Part shown: positions 9,335 through 17,180 of the stretch, piece by piece | Numbering within the stretch: position 1 is the stretch's first letter | Layout: each line of letters begins with the position of its first letter | Assembly (NCBI RefSeq): GCF_004571195.1 | Contig: NZ_CP038271.1 | Location: 1,478,001-1,542,000, forward strand | From: Legionella geestiana | GTDB taxonomy: Bacteria; Pseudomonadota; Gammaproteobacteria; Legionellales; Legionellaceae | DNA: 64,000 nucleotides | Direction: 5' to 3' | Program-made: the position numbers and the translations under genes | The notes under the pieces: generated by a model | Told to the model about the DNA's origin: nothing | Databases searched by the model: none | Seen by the model: only the letters and a program-made list of their open reading frames with translations

Positions 9335-10059
9335 AGCGTACACTCCTGCTTTTCCTGCTGCTCTCGCCTCCCGTTTTTGCACTCTCATGGGACTCGCTCT
9401 GGCAAACGCCCAATCAAAAGGCACAGACCTTAATGCAAAAGGGAGACTTTGCCGGTGCATTAAAACAGTTTGAACAGCCGGACTGGCATGCTTCAGCGGC
9501 TTACCGGGCCGGTGCGTTTATTGAGGCAGCAAAGTCATTTGAAGCGCTGGATACTGCGACAGGCTATTACAACGCTGGTAACGCCCGTGCGCAGGCGGGT
9601 CAGTATCAGGAGGCGCTTGCCAACTATGACAAGGCACTTTCGCGTGATCCTGGTCTTGAAGACGCCCGCTTTAACCGCACTATCGTAGAAAAGCTTTTGA
9701 AAGAACAGCAGCAGGACAAGCAACAGCAGGACAAGCAACAGCAGGACAAGCAACAGGACAAGCAACAGCAGGACAAGCAACAGCAAGACAAGCAGCAGGA
9801 CAAGCAGCAAGACAAGCAGCAGGACAAGCAGCAGGACAAGCAACAGGACAAGCAGCAACAGGACAAGCAGCAACAGGACAAGCAACAGCAGGACAAGCAG
9901 CAGGACAAGCAGCAGGACAAGCAGCAGGACAAGCAGCAGCAGGAAACACAAAAAACCAATGCACGGTGGCTGCAGCTGATACCGGATGACCCGGGCGGGT
10001 TATTACGGGAGAAATTTCAGCGCGATCACTGGCGCAGACAACGCGGGTGGAATCCATGA
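9331..10059 (+). CDS. batC: TPR protein of the Bat operon (BatC-like) with Lys/Asp/Gln repeat tail
   Basis: 242 residues: signal peptide (MKRTLLLFLLLSPPVFALS), TPR-type helices in residues about 25-120 (ATGYYNAGNARAQAGQYQEA, ALANYDKALSRDPG), then a run of about 80 residues made only of DKQQ and DKQQQ units, then a short C-terminal segment. The gene position, between BatB and BatD, and the TPR content match BatC. The repeat is in multiples of three bases, so slippage would change its length without a frameshift. The periplasmic location is predicted from the signal peptide. Confidence 0.85.
   Translation: MKRTLLLFLLLSPPVFALSWDSLWQTPNQKAQTLMQKGDFAGALKQFEQPDWHASAAYRAGAFIEAAKSFEALDTATGYYNAGNARAQAGQYQEALANYDKALSRDPGLEDARFNRTIVEKLLKEQQQDKQQQDKQQQDKQQDKQQQDKQQQDKQQDKQQDKQQDKQQDKQQDKQQQDKQQQDKQQQDKQQDKQQDKQQDKQQQETQKTNARWLQLIPDDPGGLLREKFQRDHWRRQRGWNP
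9704..9942 (+). repeat. In-frame 12/15-bp tandem repeat inside batC
   Basis: Interspersed GACAAGCAGCAG (12 bp) and GACAAGCAACAGCAG (15 bp) units run almost without a break, encoding DKQQ and DKQQQ. The purity at the DNA level (only CAA/CAG swaps) suggests recent expansion by slippage. The same purity opens long false frames on the opposite strand. Confidence 0.95.
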
Positions 10060-11660
10060 AACGATGGGCAATATTGTTTTTAGGGTGTGTGCTGGTGCAG
10101 GCCGTGATGGCCGCGGTAACGCTCAGAATAACGCCACAGCCCGCGCAGGCGGGAGAGCCGGTGCAGATAACCCTTATCGTACACGGTAAGGATGCCTCGG
10201 CGATGCCGGATTTAACGCCGCTGCAGGGCGATTTCACCATCACCGGAACATCACGCAGTATCGAGTACCGCGCAGTAAACGGGCAGGCGCAAACCTCAAG
10301 TGTCTGGACGATTCTTGCTGTTCCCAAACATTCCGGCATGCTGAAGATCCCCTCTATTACGATAGGCACCCAGTCAACGCCGGCACAAACACTCATCGTT
10401 TCAGGAGCGGGTGCGCCACCACGCCCACAGTCGACATCGTCTGCTGCGACACCAGATGTTCCAGACAGCTCTCGTGACGGATTGTGGTTCAATACCCAGG
10501 TGGATACCGCCACGCCGTTTGTGAATCAACAGGTGGTGTTGACGGTTCGCCTGTATTCCAGCCAGCAACTTCTTGAGTCGCAATATACGCCGCCTGCCAT
10601 AGATGATGGCTTGATAGTGCCGCTTGGCAATGTACGCACATACCGCGAAGTTATGAACGGTGAAGCCTACACCGTGGATGAGCAGCAATATGCGGTGTTT
10701 GCGCAAAAAAGTGGTCCTCTCACGATAAAACCGCCCTTCCTGCGCGCGCTGGTGCTCGATACGGTACCGCGCCGCATTAAGGTGCGGGCTAAACCGGTCT
10801 CCCTTACCGTCAAGCCCATTTTAGAGCGTTTTAGCGATAAACTGTGGCTGATTGCAAATGATGTGAAACTCTCAGAACGCTATGATACCTCGGCAAGGGT
10901 GTTTAAAGTCGGCAGCGCTATTTCCCGCACCATTCGCATTGAAGCGGCGGGTGCGCCCGGCGAGCTGTTGCCAGCGTTGACGTTTGATACGGTTAATGGT
11001 GCCAATGCCTATCCTGAAACCCCTAAAGCTCAAACCCGGATTTCAGACAACAGGGTGCTTGGAACGCTCATACAAAAAGTGACCTGGGTGCTCGACACCG
11101 CAGGCGAAATTACTTTGCCGGGCGTGCAGGTTCCCTGGTATAACGCACAGACCGGTAAAACGGAAAGCGCGTCCCTGCCGCCCCTGAAGATACGGGTCGT
11201 GCCAGCAGCTGAAGCGCTTAATCCTGAAAAAACTACGCCTGCACCACGCGTCTTACAACCGCAGCACGTGTTGCCTGCGAAAGCCGGGGGTTATTCTTAT
11301 TGGCTTGCAGCAGCCTTGGGGGCGGGCTGGCTTTCGACCGTTTTTTGCTGGTGGTGGCGTGCGCATCGAGGCGCGCGTACGCTCAAGCGGGGGCGCCGCG
11401 CTTTGCGCCGTGCCTGCCGTCATAACAATGCACAGGCCGCTGAGCAGGCGCTGCTGGCTCTCGCGCGTCAAGTTTGGCCGGATGCGCGTTTCCTAAACCT
11501 TGCAGACATCCGCGTTCGTGTCGACAGCGTACCGCTGCAGGAGGCACTTTCTACGCTGGAGCAGACCCTGTACGGTGCTGAGGAGGCGCTCGCATGGAAC
11601 GGACAGTCTCTCTGGCGTGCCTTTTGCCACAGTCGTGGTTTGCGTGATAACGCCTTGTAA
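10056..11660 (+). CDS. batD: BatD-like oxygen tolerance protein
   Basis: 534 residues: signal peptide (MKRWAILFLGCVLVQAVMA), a large periplasmic beta-rich region opening with VTLRITPQPAQAGEPVQITL, a membrane helix near residues 410-430 (YSYWLAAALGAGWLSTVFCWWW) and a basic cytosolic C-terminus. This is the BatD (PF13584) layout. The ATG at 10056 fits the signal peptide better than the in-frame GTG at 10047. It is the last gene of the operon. BatD proteins are thought to form a membrane complex with BatA/B and the MoxR ATPase. Confidence 0.88.
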   Translation: MKRWAILFLGCVLVQAVMAAVTLRITPQPAQAGEPVQITLIVHGKDASAMPDLTPLQGDFTITGTSRSIEYRAVNGQAQTSSVWTILAVPKHSGMLKIPSITIGTQSTPAQTLIVSGAGAPPRPQSTSSAATPDVPDSSRDGLWFNTQVDTATPFVNQQVVLTVRLYSSQQLLESQYTPPAIDDGLIVPLGNVRTYREVMNGEAYTVDEQQYAVFAQKSGPLTIKPPFLRALVLDTVPRRIKVRAKPVSLTVKPILERFSDKLWLIANDVKLSERYDTSARVFKVGSAISRTIRIEAAGAPGELLPALTFDTVNGANAYPETPKAQTRISDNRVLGTLIQKVTWVLDTAGEITLPGVQVPWYNAQTGKTESASLPPLKIRVVPAAEALNPEKTTPAPRVLQPQHVLPAKAGGYSYWLAAALGAGWLSTVFCWWWRAHRGARTLKRGRRALRRACRHNNAQAAEQALLALARQVWPDARFLNLADIRVRVDSVPLQEALSTLEQTLYGAEEALAWNGQSLWRAFCHSRGLRDNAL

Positions 11661-11757
11661 ACCATTGCACTTTTTCCTGTCCATGCTAGACTCCGCGCGG
11701 GCTATGCAGGATTTTGCATGCCCATCAAGTCTGACATAATGGAAAAGGAATACAAAC

Positions 11758-12162
11758 ATGAAAAAGTGTATGACACTTGCTGCGTGCATTATTGCGCTTT
11801 CTGGCTGCGCCTCTGTCGTCAGTGGTACCCATCAAAGTCTTTCCGTCACTACTCATCCGGTAAAGGGTGCTCAATGCGTGCTTGAGAATAATAAAGGGAA
11901 ATGGTACATCAACGAGACTCCCGCGAGCGTAACAGTGCATCGCAGCTATAACAATCTTTTAGTGCGCTGCGAGAAAGACGGTTATGCCAAAAACGAACTT
12001 TCGATAAAATCCCTTACCAAACCGGCGGCCTTTGGGAATGTGCTGCTTGGCGGTGCTGCAGGAGCTGCGATTGATATGGCCAATGGCGCCGCGTATGACT
12101 ATCCTTCCGAGATTCATATCCCGTTGCGCCCGAACGCCGTTAAATCATCTATAAAACCATAA
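11758..12162 (+). CDS. Small lipoprotein, PEGA-like
   Basis: 134 residues with a lipoprotein signal peptide ending in the lipobox LSGC (Cys17). The mature part contains a short beta-rich stretch (GAQCVLENNKGKWYINETPASVTVHRSYNNLLVRCEKDGY, written here only as the region at residues 38-80) like PEGA-type repeats, and a Gly/Ala-rich hydrophobic patch (GNVLLGGAAGAAIDMANGAA). It is probably anchored in the outer membrane. A GGAAAAGGAA ribosome site precedes the ATG. Function unknown. Confidence 0.82.
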   Translation: MKKCMTLAACIIALSGCASVVSGTHQSLSVTTHPVKGAQCVLENNKGKWYINETPASVTVHRSYNNLLVRCEKDGYAKNELSIKSLTKPAAFGNVLLGGAAGAAIDMANGAAYDYPSEIHIPLRPNAVKSSIKP

Positions 12163-12194
12163 GTTTATTAAGTATTTGTATTTATTAAATTTTT

Positions 12195-12770
12195 GTAGGC
12201 TGGGCTGAGCACAGCGAAGCCCGGCATCGGGTATCCCCAAAGGCCGGATGTTTTTTTCGCGCATCCTGTCCCGCGCTTATCAGCGCAGGCTACGGCGCAA
12301 TTTCAAATAAGTTATTGTATTTAAACGGTTTTGTAGGCTGGGCTGAGCACAGCGAAGCCCGGCATCGGGTATCCCCAAAGGCCGGATGTTTTTTTCGCGC
12401 ATCCTGTCCCGCGCTTATCAGCGCAGGCTACGGCGCAATTTCAAATAAGTTATTGTATTTAAACGGTTTTGTAGGCTGGGCTGAGCATGGCGAAGCCCGG
12501 CATCGGGCATCCCCAAAGGCCGGATGTTTATTACGAGCATCCTGTCCCGCGCTTATCAGCGCAGGCTACGGCGCTATTTCAAATAAGTTATTGTATTTAA
12601 TGGGTTTTTTGTAGGCTGGGTTGAGCGAAGCGAAGCCTGGCATCGGATGTCATCATCTGTCGGATGTTTGTTCAGGCATCCCTCCCGCGCTTATCAGCGC
12701 AGGCTACAAGGTTTTATTTATAAAACAACTGCTTATCGGCCAGGCTGAGTACCGCGAAGCCCGGCATCGG
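12195..12770 (+). repeat. Tandem array of REP-like repeats (four full units and a half unit)
   Basis: Each unit starts GTAGGCTGGGCTGAGC and ends GCGCAGGCTAC, so its ends form an imperfect inverted repeat, and each half can fold (GGGCT...AGCCC and GCGCTTATCAGCGC). Full units lie at 12195-12293, 12333-12431, 12471-12569 and 12611-12707; a left half lies at about 12738-12770. The first three are almost identical and spaced exactly 138 bp apart, including the AT-rich linker. The array fills the gap between two convergent genes. Similar copies occur at 16.8-17.15, 32.3-32.56 and 42.3 kb. Confidence 0.9.
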
Positions 12771-12780
12771 ATTTTCCGGT

Positions 12781-14058
12781 TTACTGAATCGCGAAAAACA
12801 CCACGAACACGGCACTTAGCCCAAGGAGCAGCTTTCCTGGGTGGCGGCGTGTTAAAAGTCTTGCGAGGGTGAGCGTCAGCACACCGGCCCCAATGCCATC
12901 GGCAACTGAGCCGGAAAAAGGAATAAGCAGGATGGTGAGTGCCGCAGGCAGTGCCTCCAGAGGCTCTGACCAGTCGATATGGCTGATGTTGCGCATCATT
13001 GAGCAGGCGACAAAGAGCAGCGCCGGGCCCACGGCATACACCGGAATGGCCTGTGCGAGGGGGTAGAAAAAGAGCAGAAGCAAAAATCCCGCTCCTGTGA
13101 CAAGCGCGCTGAGACCCGTGCGCCCTCCGGCGGCGATACCGGCGGCCGATTCTATCATGGGCGAGGTATTGGCGGTACCGATAAAACCCGCGGCAATGGT
13201 CGCAAGCGCATTCGCGCGCAGGCATTTGCAGAGGGTTTTGTCACGCAGCTCTTTTGTGGCAAACAGCGAGGGCGTTAAGAGTCCCATCAGGGTGCCCGTA
13301 GCATCAAAGAGTGCGATAAGAAAGAAAGCAAAAATGGGCTTAATGACCGATGCATGGGCGATGCCTGCAAAATCTGGCGCGAAAAGGGCAGGGGTCAGCG
13401 CGGGTGGCATGCCGGTTATGCCATGCCATGGCGACAGCCCAGACAGCAGTGATAAGGCGCTGGTACCGAGAATACCGAGAATAATTGCGCCCGGCACCTG
13501 ATAATAATCGAGCAGCATAATGAGCAGAAAGCCGCCAAAAAAGAGCGGCACGTGGGCATTGTGAAAGTCAGCAAGATGCATCAGAAGGAGGCCATCGCTC
13601 ACAATAATCCCGCTGGTGCGCAGGGCTATCAGCGCGATGAGCAGGCTGATGCCAACGAGTATGCCCACCTGGAGCGTGACAGGAATGGCTTCCACCAGCC
13701 ATTGCAGCAGGCGGGTAAGGCTCAAAATCCCAAAGAGCACGCCGGAGACGCAGACCATCGCGAGTGCCTGTTGCCAGCTTACCCCCATGCCCTGGACAAC
13801 GCTGTAGCTGAAATATACGGCCAGTGCCATACCGGGGCCAATGGCAACCGGCGCCCGGGCATAAATCCCACAGAGCAGACAGCCTAATCCGACCACCAGA
13901 CAGGTTGCCGAAAACACAGCGCCCTGGTCCATTCCGGCAGCGCCAAGGATGACGGGGTTTGCGAACGCAATCCAGAGGACGGTCAACAGCGTACTGGCGC
14001 CAGCCACGCACTCGGATTTTAACAACGTCTTTCTTTCAGAAATGGAAGTTGAGGACAT
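12781..14058 (-). CDS. NCS2 family purine permease (AzgA/GhxP type)
   Basis: A 425-residue inner-membrane transporter with about 12-14 hydrophobic segments. The signature NTSPMIESAAGIAAGGRTGL corresponds to the conserved SxxESxxGxAAGGRTGL motif of the AzgA-like branch of the nucleobase-cation symporter-2 family, which imports adenine, guanine or hypoxanthine. The exact base is not determinable. Its start overlaps the 3' end of the DUF155 gene by 23 bases, so the two are probably co-transcribed. Its stop lies ten bases from the REP-like array. Confidence 0.88.
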   Translation of the reverse strand: MSSTSISERKTLLKSECVAGASTLLTVLWIAFANPVILGAAGMDQGAVFSATCLVVGLGCLLCGIYARAPVAIGPGMALAVYFSYSVVQGMGVSWQQALAMVCVSGVLFGILSLTRLLQWLVEAIPVTLQVGILVGISLLIALIALRTSGIIVSDGLLLMHLADFHNAHVPLFFGGFLLIMLLDYYQVPGAIILGILGTSALSLLSGLSPWHGITGMPPALTPALFAPDFAGIAHASVIKPIFAFFLIALFDATGTLMGLLTPSLFATKELRDKTLCKCLRANALATIAAGFIGTANTSPMIESAAGIAAGGRTGLSALVTGAGFLLLLFFYPLAQAIPVYAVGPALLFVACSMMRNISHIDWSEPLEALPAALTILLIPFSGSVADGIGAGVLTLTLARLLTRRHPGKLLLGLSAVFVVFFAIQ

Positions 14059-14839
14059 TTGAGAGTATTTCTATCGTGATAAGGACGATAATGATAATTT
14101 CCAGACTGTGTGCATGGCGGTTTTCCAGATAGCCATTGAACATGTCGAAAATCTCGCTTAGCGTATCAAGCCGGTGGTTGATGGCGTTCACGCGCCGCTG
14201 GATATGCAGGTAACGCTCGAGCAGTATGTAATACTCTTCAAGCGTTGGATGCTGCCAGAAGTACTTGGGGTGATAGAGAAAGTTACTGATAAGATTCATT
14301 TCGCTCTTGGCTTCAAGAATTTCGCCAATAACCGCGCGGATTTTATGGCGGGAAATGCGGCTCGCGTTGCGCTTTGAGGTTTTGCGAATCAAAGGGCTGA
14401 ATTTCTCAATCAGGAGTTCGAGTGTCGTTTCAAAATATTGCAGCTTCACCGACTGCGAAAAACCGTAAGACAGTGCAAGACGCAGTTCGTCACTGTCTTC
14501 ATCGAGATAAACACAGTCGACATCAAAGTAGTCATGCGGGCCAATGGAGGTTTTTTCGCCGAGTCGATAGATAAATTCATCGTGCACCGGGATCTTGATG
14601 GGGCCTTCAGCAAAGGGGCGAATCAAATCCAGCCAGAAGCGCATGCGATAGCGCTTCAGCCCCCATGAAACGAGCGTGCCGTTTTTGAAGAGATAGATGG
14701 ACTGGCGACTGTCAGGCGCAATCAGTTTGAGAACGCCACGCGCACGTGTTGGCACGAACCCGTAGGACTCGGCTTTGAAAAACTGGTCAAGTTTCGCAAG
14801 GTCCAGGGTGTTGGCGATGCAGTAACTCAGACACTCCAT
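14036..14839 (-). CDS. RMD1/YagE family (DUF155) protein
   Basis: 267 residues. The body has the DUF155 pattern (the FVPTRARGVLKLI start region, FWLDLIRPFAEGPI, VYLDEDSDELRLALSYGFSQSVKLQYFE region) and the C-terminus is one membrane helix (LEIIIIVLITIEILSNVL). Family members include yeast mitochondrial Rmd1 and Rmd8 and bacterial YagE, all of poorly known function. It is likely a tail-anchored inner-membrane protein and precedes the purine permease on the same strand. Confidence 0.85.
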   Translation of the reverse strand: MECLSYCIANTLDLAKLDQFFKAESYGFVPTRARGVLKLIAPDSRQSIYLFKNGTLVSWGLKRYRMRFWLDLIRPFAEGPIKIPVHDEFIYRLGEKTSIGPHDYFDVDCVYLDEDSDELRLALSYGFSQSVKLQYFETTLELLIEKFSPLIRKTSKRNASRISRHKIRAVIGEILEAKSEMNLISNFLYHPKYFWQHPTLEEYYILLERYLHIQRRVNAINHRLDTLSEIFDMFNGYLENRHAHSLEIIIIVLITIEILSNVLNFHF

Positions 14840-14908
14840 AATCTCATCACTCGTTCTAAAAGCTTTTCAGGGGCGGGTCAGCTGTTACCAGGAAGACCCG
14901 CGCACCCC

Positions 14909-15175
14909 TTACGCCTCTTCCATTTCTCGAACGGGATAGCCTTTTTTTCTGGCTGACTCGCCCGCAAGCCATTTGGGGCAGACTTCCAGAATACGGGCAA
15001 TGCCATCAAGCTTGTCCGCGGGCGGCATGCTGTACCCGAGAATCATGGAATTGGCCAGATGACGATTCACCGCAAAAACCTTGGCAACGGCCTTGGTTTT
15101 TTCAGCAGGGTCATCGGGAAACCCAAGGCTGGACAATTCCTGATTAAAGCGTTGTGAAAACACTTTACTGTTCAT
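14909..15175 (-). CDS. Small helix-turn-helix-like protein
   Basis: 88 residues, soluble and helical. The segment VNRHLANSMILGYSMPPADKLDGIARILEVCPKWLAGE has the spacing of a phage-repressor-like helix-turn-helix followed by the common CPxWLLxG ending of Xre-type domains. The role as a DNA-binding regulator is likely but the target is unknown. The ATG at 15175 has GGAGAG six bases upstream. It stands alone, separated from the DUF155 gene by 69 bases. Confidence 0.7.
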   Translation of the reverse strand: MNSKVFSQRFNQELSSLGFPDDPAEKTKAVAKVFAVNRHLANSMILGYSMPPADKLDGIARILEVCPKWLAGESARKKGYPVREMEEA

Positions 15176-15350
15176 TTTTTCTCTCCATGAAAAAAATGTA
15201 CCCCATTAAAAAATGGTGTAAATCCCGTCAATCCTTGATACGGGTCATTCCGTTATAGCGCATTTTTGCGTATCCGCAAAGTTTTTTTTACCAGCGCATG
15301 CATTTGTGCAATTTAATGCGCGCACTGTCGTGAAAATGCGTTCTGTGTGC

Positions 15351-15356
15351 TATATT
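15351..15356 (+). promoter_or_regulatory. Candidate -10 box for the orphan gene at 15387
   Basis: TATATT lies 30 bases upstream of the preferred ATG, with no good -35 match (TCGTGA region about 17 bases upstream). If used, the 5' leader is about 24 bases and contains the CAGGAG ribosome site, which supports the start at 15387 over 15306. Confidence 0.45.
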
Positions 15357-15386
15357 GCGCCGCTTATGGCCTCAGGAGTTGTAAAC

Positions 15387-16823
15387 ATGCCGAACGGTTC
15401 CACAAAGGCTGGCTCGCGTCAGCATATCGAGAAAATTATTCAATTCATCAACGATGTGCAGGTCGCACTGGGTGGGGATGAGGTCAGGCGGTTTCTCGAA
15501 GCGCAGCCGGTATCGGGCAGTGGGACTCATCACTGGAGCCTGCCGGTATTATTAACGCAGATAAATCGTCAGGATTTGTCCGTGCGCTTTCGGGCTTTGA
15601 AAGCGCTTGACAGGCACTATCTTGACAAGGCTAATAAGCGTAATTCTTTGTTTGATATTGAATTTATTAAAATCTTAAGAAACTGGCTGGCGTTGTGTAA
15701 AGGTAGCCACGCAAGTCGGGAGCATTTGCTTCAAGGCATGCAATCTCTGCAAACCGACGCTGCTAAACTGCCCACAATACACTCCTCAGATGAAGAGTGT
15801 TTAGAGGACGCTGCTTCAACGAGCGCTACCTCATCAGAATCTTCATTGGGAAGCAGTACTGACTCTTTGGAAGAAGAAATATCGTCAGAGTCTCAGGAAT
15901 TGGAAGAAGGCTACGAGGTAATTTCTTTTAACGATAACGCGTATGACAGTTCGTGCTCCCCGGATGTTTCTCCGTCATCCGCTGAATTGGTGCCGGTTCC
16001 CCTGACGCTTCAGCGAGAGGAAAAGGTTGCGGCGGAGTTTCAGGAAGGGGAAGAAGGCTCCGCAGTATTTTCTGTTAATTACCACACGGATGACAGTCCA
16101 AGCTCCCCTGATGTTTCTCTGTCATCTGATGGATTTGAGCCGATTCTCCTGACGTCTCGGCGAGAAGAAGAGGGTACGGCGGGGCATCAGGGAGGGGAAG
16201 AGGGCTCCCTCAATCGGCACCAATATGATCATGGATTTTTCTCACCATCGAGGTCTCCAGCCGAATGTAAACCCACAATGCGCCTTGGCAGTTATACCGG
16301 TTCACGCAAGTGCCTTGATGTGCTTTCTGAAAATGATCCGGGTCACGCCGTGGCGCTCCTTGCCCGTATTCAGTCGCATATTCGCACGACCACCTGGGAT
16401 ACCGGTTGGTTTGGAGGTGAGTCGGTGAGGTTTGCCGACACGCCTCGCGCCAGCAGGAGCGTGCCGCGCCATGTAGCGTATCAGCTCGATGTGATGCAGG
16501 CGTTTGTGCGAGATGCCCGTAATCAGGATACGCTAACGCGTGAACACCTTGCGAAGCAGGCACTCATTCAGGTGCTGTTTGATGTACCCCGTGAGGCGCG
16601 AGAAAAAACAGGCTTTTGTGATATGCGTCGGCTGAATCGCTTTCTGTTTCGCAGCGATGAGACCCGGGCCTATTACCGTACTTGCGCAAAAGGAAGTGTT
16701 CCCGAACTTCTACGGTTCTTTAGGCTCGAGCAAGGCACCCCTGTTGCCAGGCTGCTTCATGCGCTTGTTTCGGAGCACGGGGATGCGCCTGTGTCGAAGC
16801 TCGGCATCGGGTGTGATTCATAG
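15387..16823 (+). CDS. Orphan protein with 49-residue tandem repeats, candidate effector (478 aa)
   Basis: I do not recognise this protein. The N-terminal 130 residues look globular; then comes a Ser/Glu-rich acidic stretch and an exact 147-bp tandem repeat (starts at 15894, 16041 and 16188; two full copies and a partial one), giving 49-residue units such as QEGEEGSAVFSVNYHTDD. Residues about 325-420 (LARI, GWFGG at 340, MRRL at 413) resemble the C-terminus of the orphan at 1888. The last residues (KLGIGCDS) are encoded by a REP-like repeat. The ATG at 15387 has CAGGAG at good spacing. Secretion by Dot/Icm is inferred from context only. Confidence 0.65.
   Translation: MPNGSTKAGSRQHIEKIIQFINDVQVALGGDEVRRFLEAQPVSGSGTHHWSLPVLLTQINRQDLSVRFRALKALDRHYLDKANKRNSLFDIEFIKILRNWLALCKGSHASREHLLQGMQSLQTDAAKLPTIHSSDEECLEDAASTSATSSESSLGSSTDSLEEEISSESQELEEGYEVISFNDNAYDSSCSPDVSPSSAELVPVPLTLQREEKVAAEFQEGEEGSAVFSVNYHTDDSPSSPDVSLSSDGFEPILLTSRREEEGTAGHQGGEEGSLNRHQYDHGFFSPSRSPAECKPTMRLGSYTGSRKCLDVLSENDPGHAVALLARIQSHIRTTTWDTGWFGGESVRFADTPRASRSVPRHVAYQLDVMQAFVRDARNQDTLTREHLAKQALIQVLFDVPREAREKTGFCDMRRLNRFLFRSDETRAYYRTCAKGSVPELLRFFRLEQGTPVARLLHALVSEHGDAPVSKLGIGCDS
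15894..16250 (+). repeat. 147-bp in-frame tandem repeat
   Basis: Copies begin at 15894, 16041 and 16188 with CAGGAATTGGAAGAAGGCT, CAGGAAGGGGAAGAAGGCT and CAGGGAGGGGAAGAGGGCT. The spacing is exactly 147 bp both times, and the third copy decays after about 60 bases. The encoded units are rich in Glu, Ser, Asp and Pro. Confidence 0.9.
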
Positions 16824-17150
16824 TCAAAAGGCTTTTCATGCACCCATTCCCGGGCTTAACAGCCCATGCTACGGCCAAGTTTTATTTAATTGATTGATTT
16901 TATTGTTTTTTTGTAGGCTGGGCTGAGCACAGCGAAGCCCGGCATCGGGTATCCCCAAAGGCTGGATGTTTTTTTCGCGCATCCTGTCCCGCGCTTATCA
17001 GCGCAGGCTACGGCCCTTATTTAAAATAAATCATTGTATTTAATGGGTTTTTTGTAGGCTGGGCTGAGCATCGCGAAGCCCGGCACGGGATGTTATTCAT
17101 GGTCAAAAGGCCATGTCATGCATCCATTCCCGGGCTTAACAGCCCACGCC
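16785..17150 (+). repeat. REP-like repeat cluster (three units)
   Basis: Units lie at about 16785-16872 (diverged left half, right half ending in GCTAC), 16913-17011 (close to the 12.2-kb units) and 17054 to about 17150 (a variant with a GTTATTCATGGTCAAAAGGC centre). This fills the 357-base gap between the orphan gene and gcvPB. The first unit overlaps the last codons and stop of the orphan gene. Confidence 0.85.
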
Positions 17151-17180
17151 ATGCACCGCCGCGCCCGGCATCGCATACAC

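Noticed and set aside
9535-9959. Leu/Val-rich and Cys/Leu-rich minus-strand frames
   Set aside because: They are the reverse frames of the CAG-rich repeat in batC and arise from repeat purity.
12195-12710. Possible CRISPR array
   Set aside because: Spacing is regular at 138 bp but the linkers are also nearly identical and AT-rich, so there are no unique spacers, and no cas genes are present.
12315-12872. Small open frames across the repeat array (99 and 83 residues)
   Set aside because: They encode the repeat itself in tandem copies and have no ribosome site.
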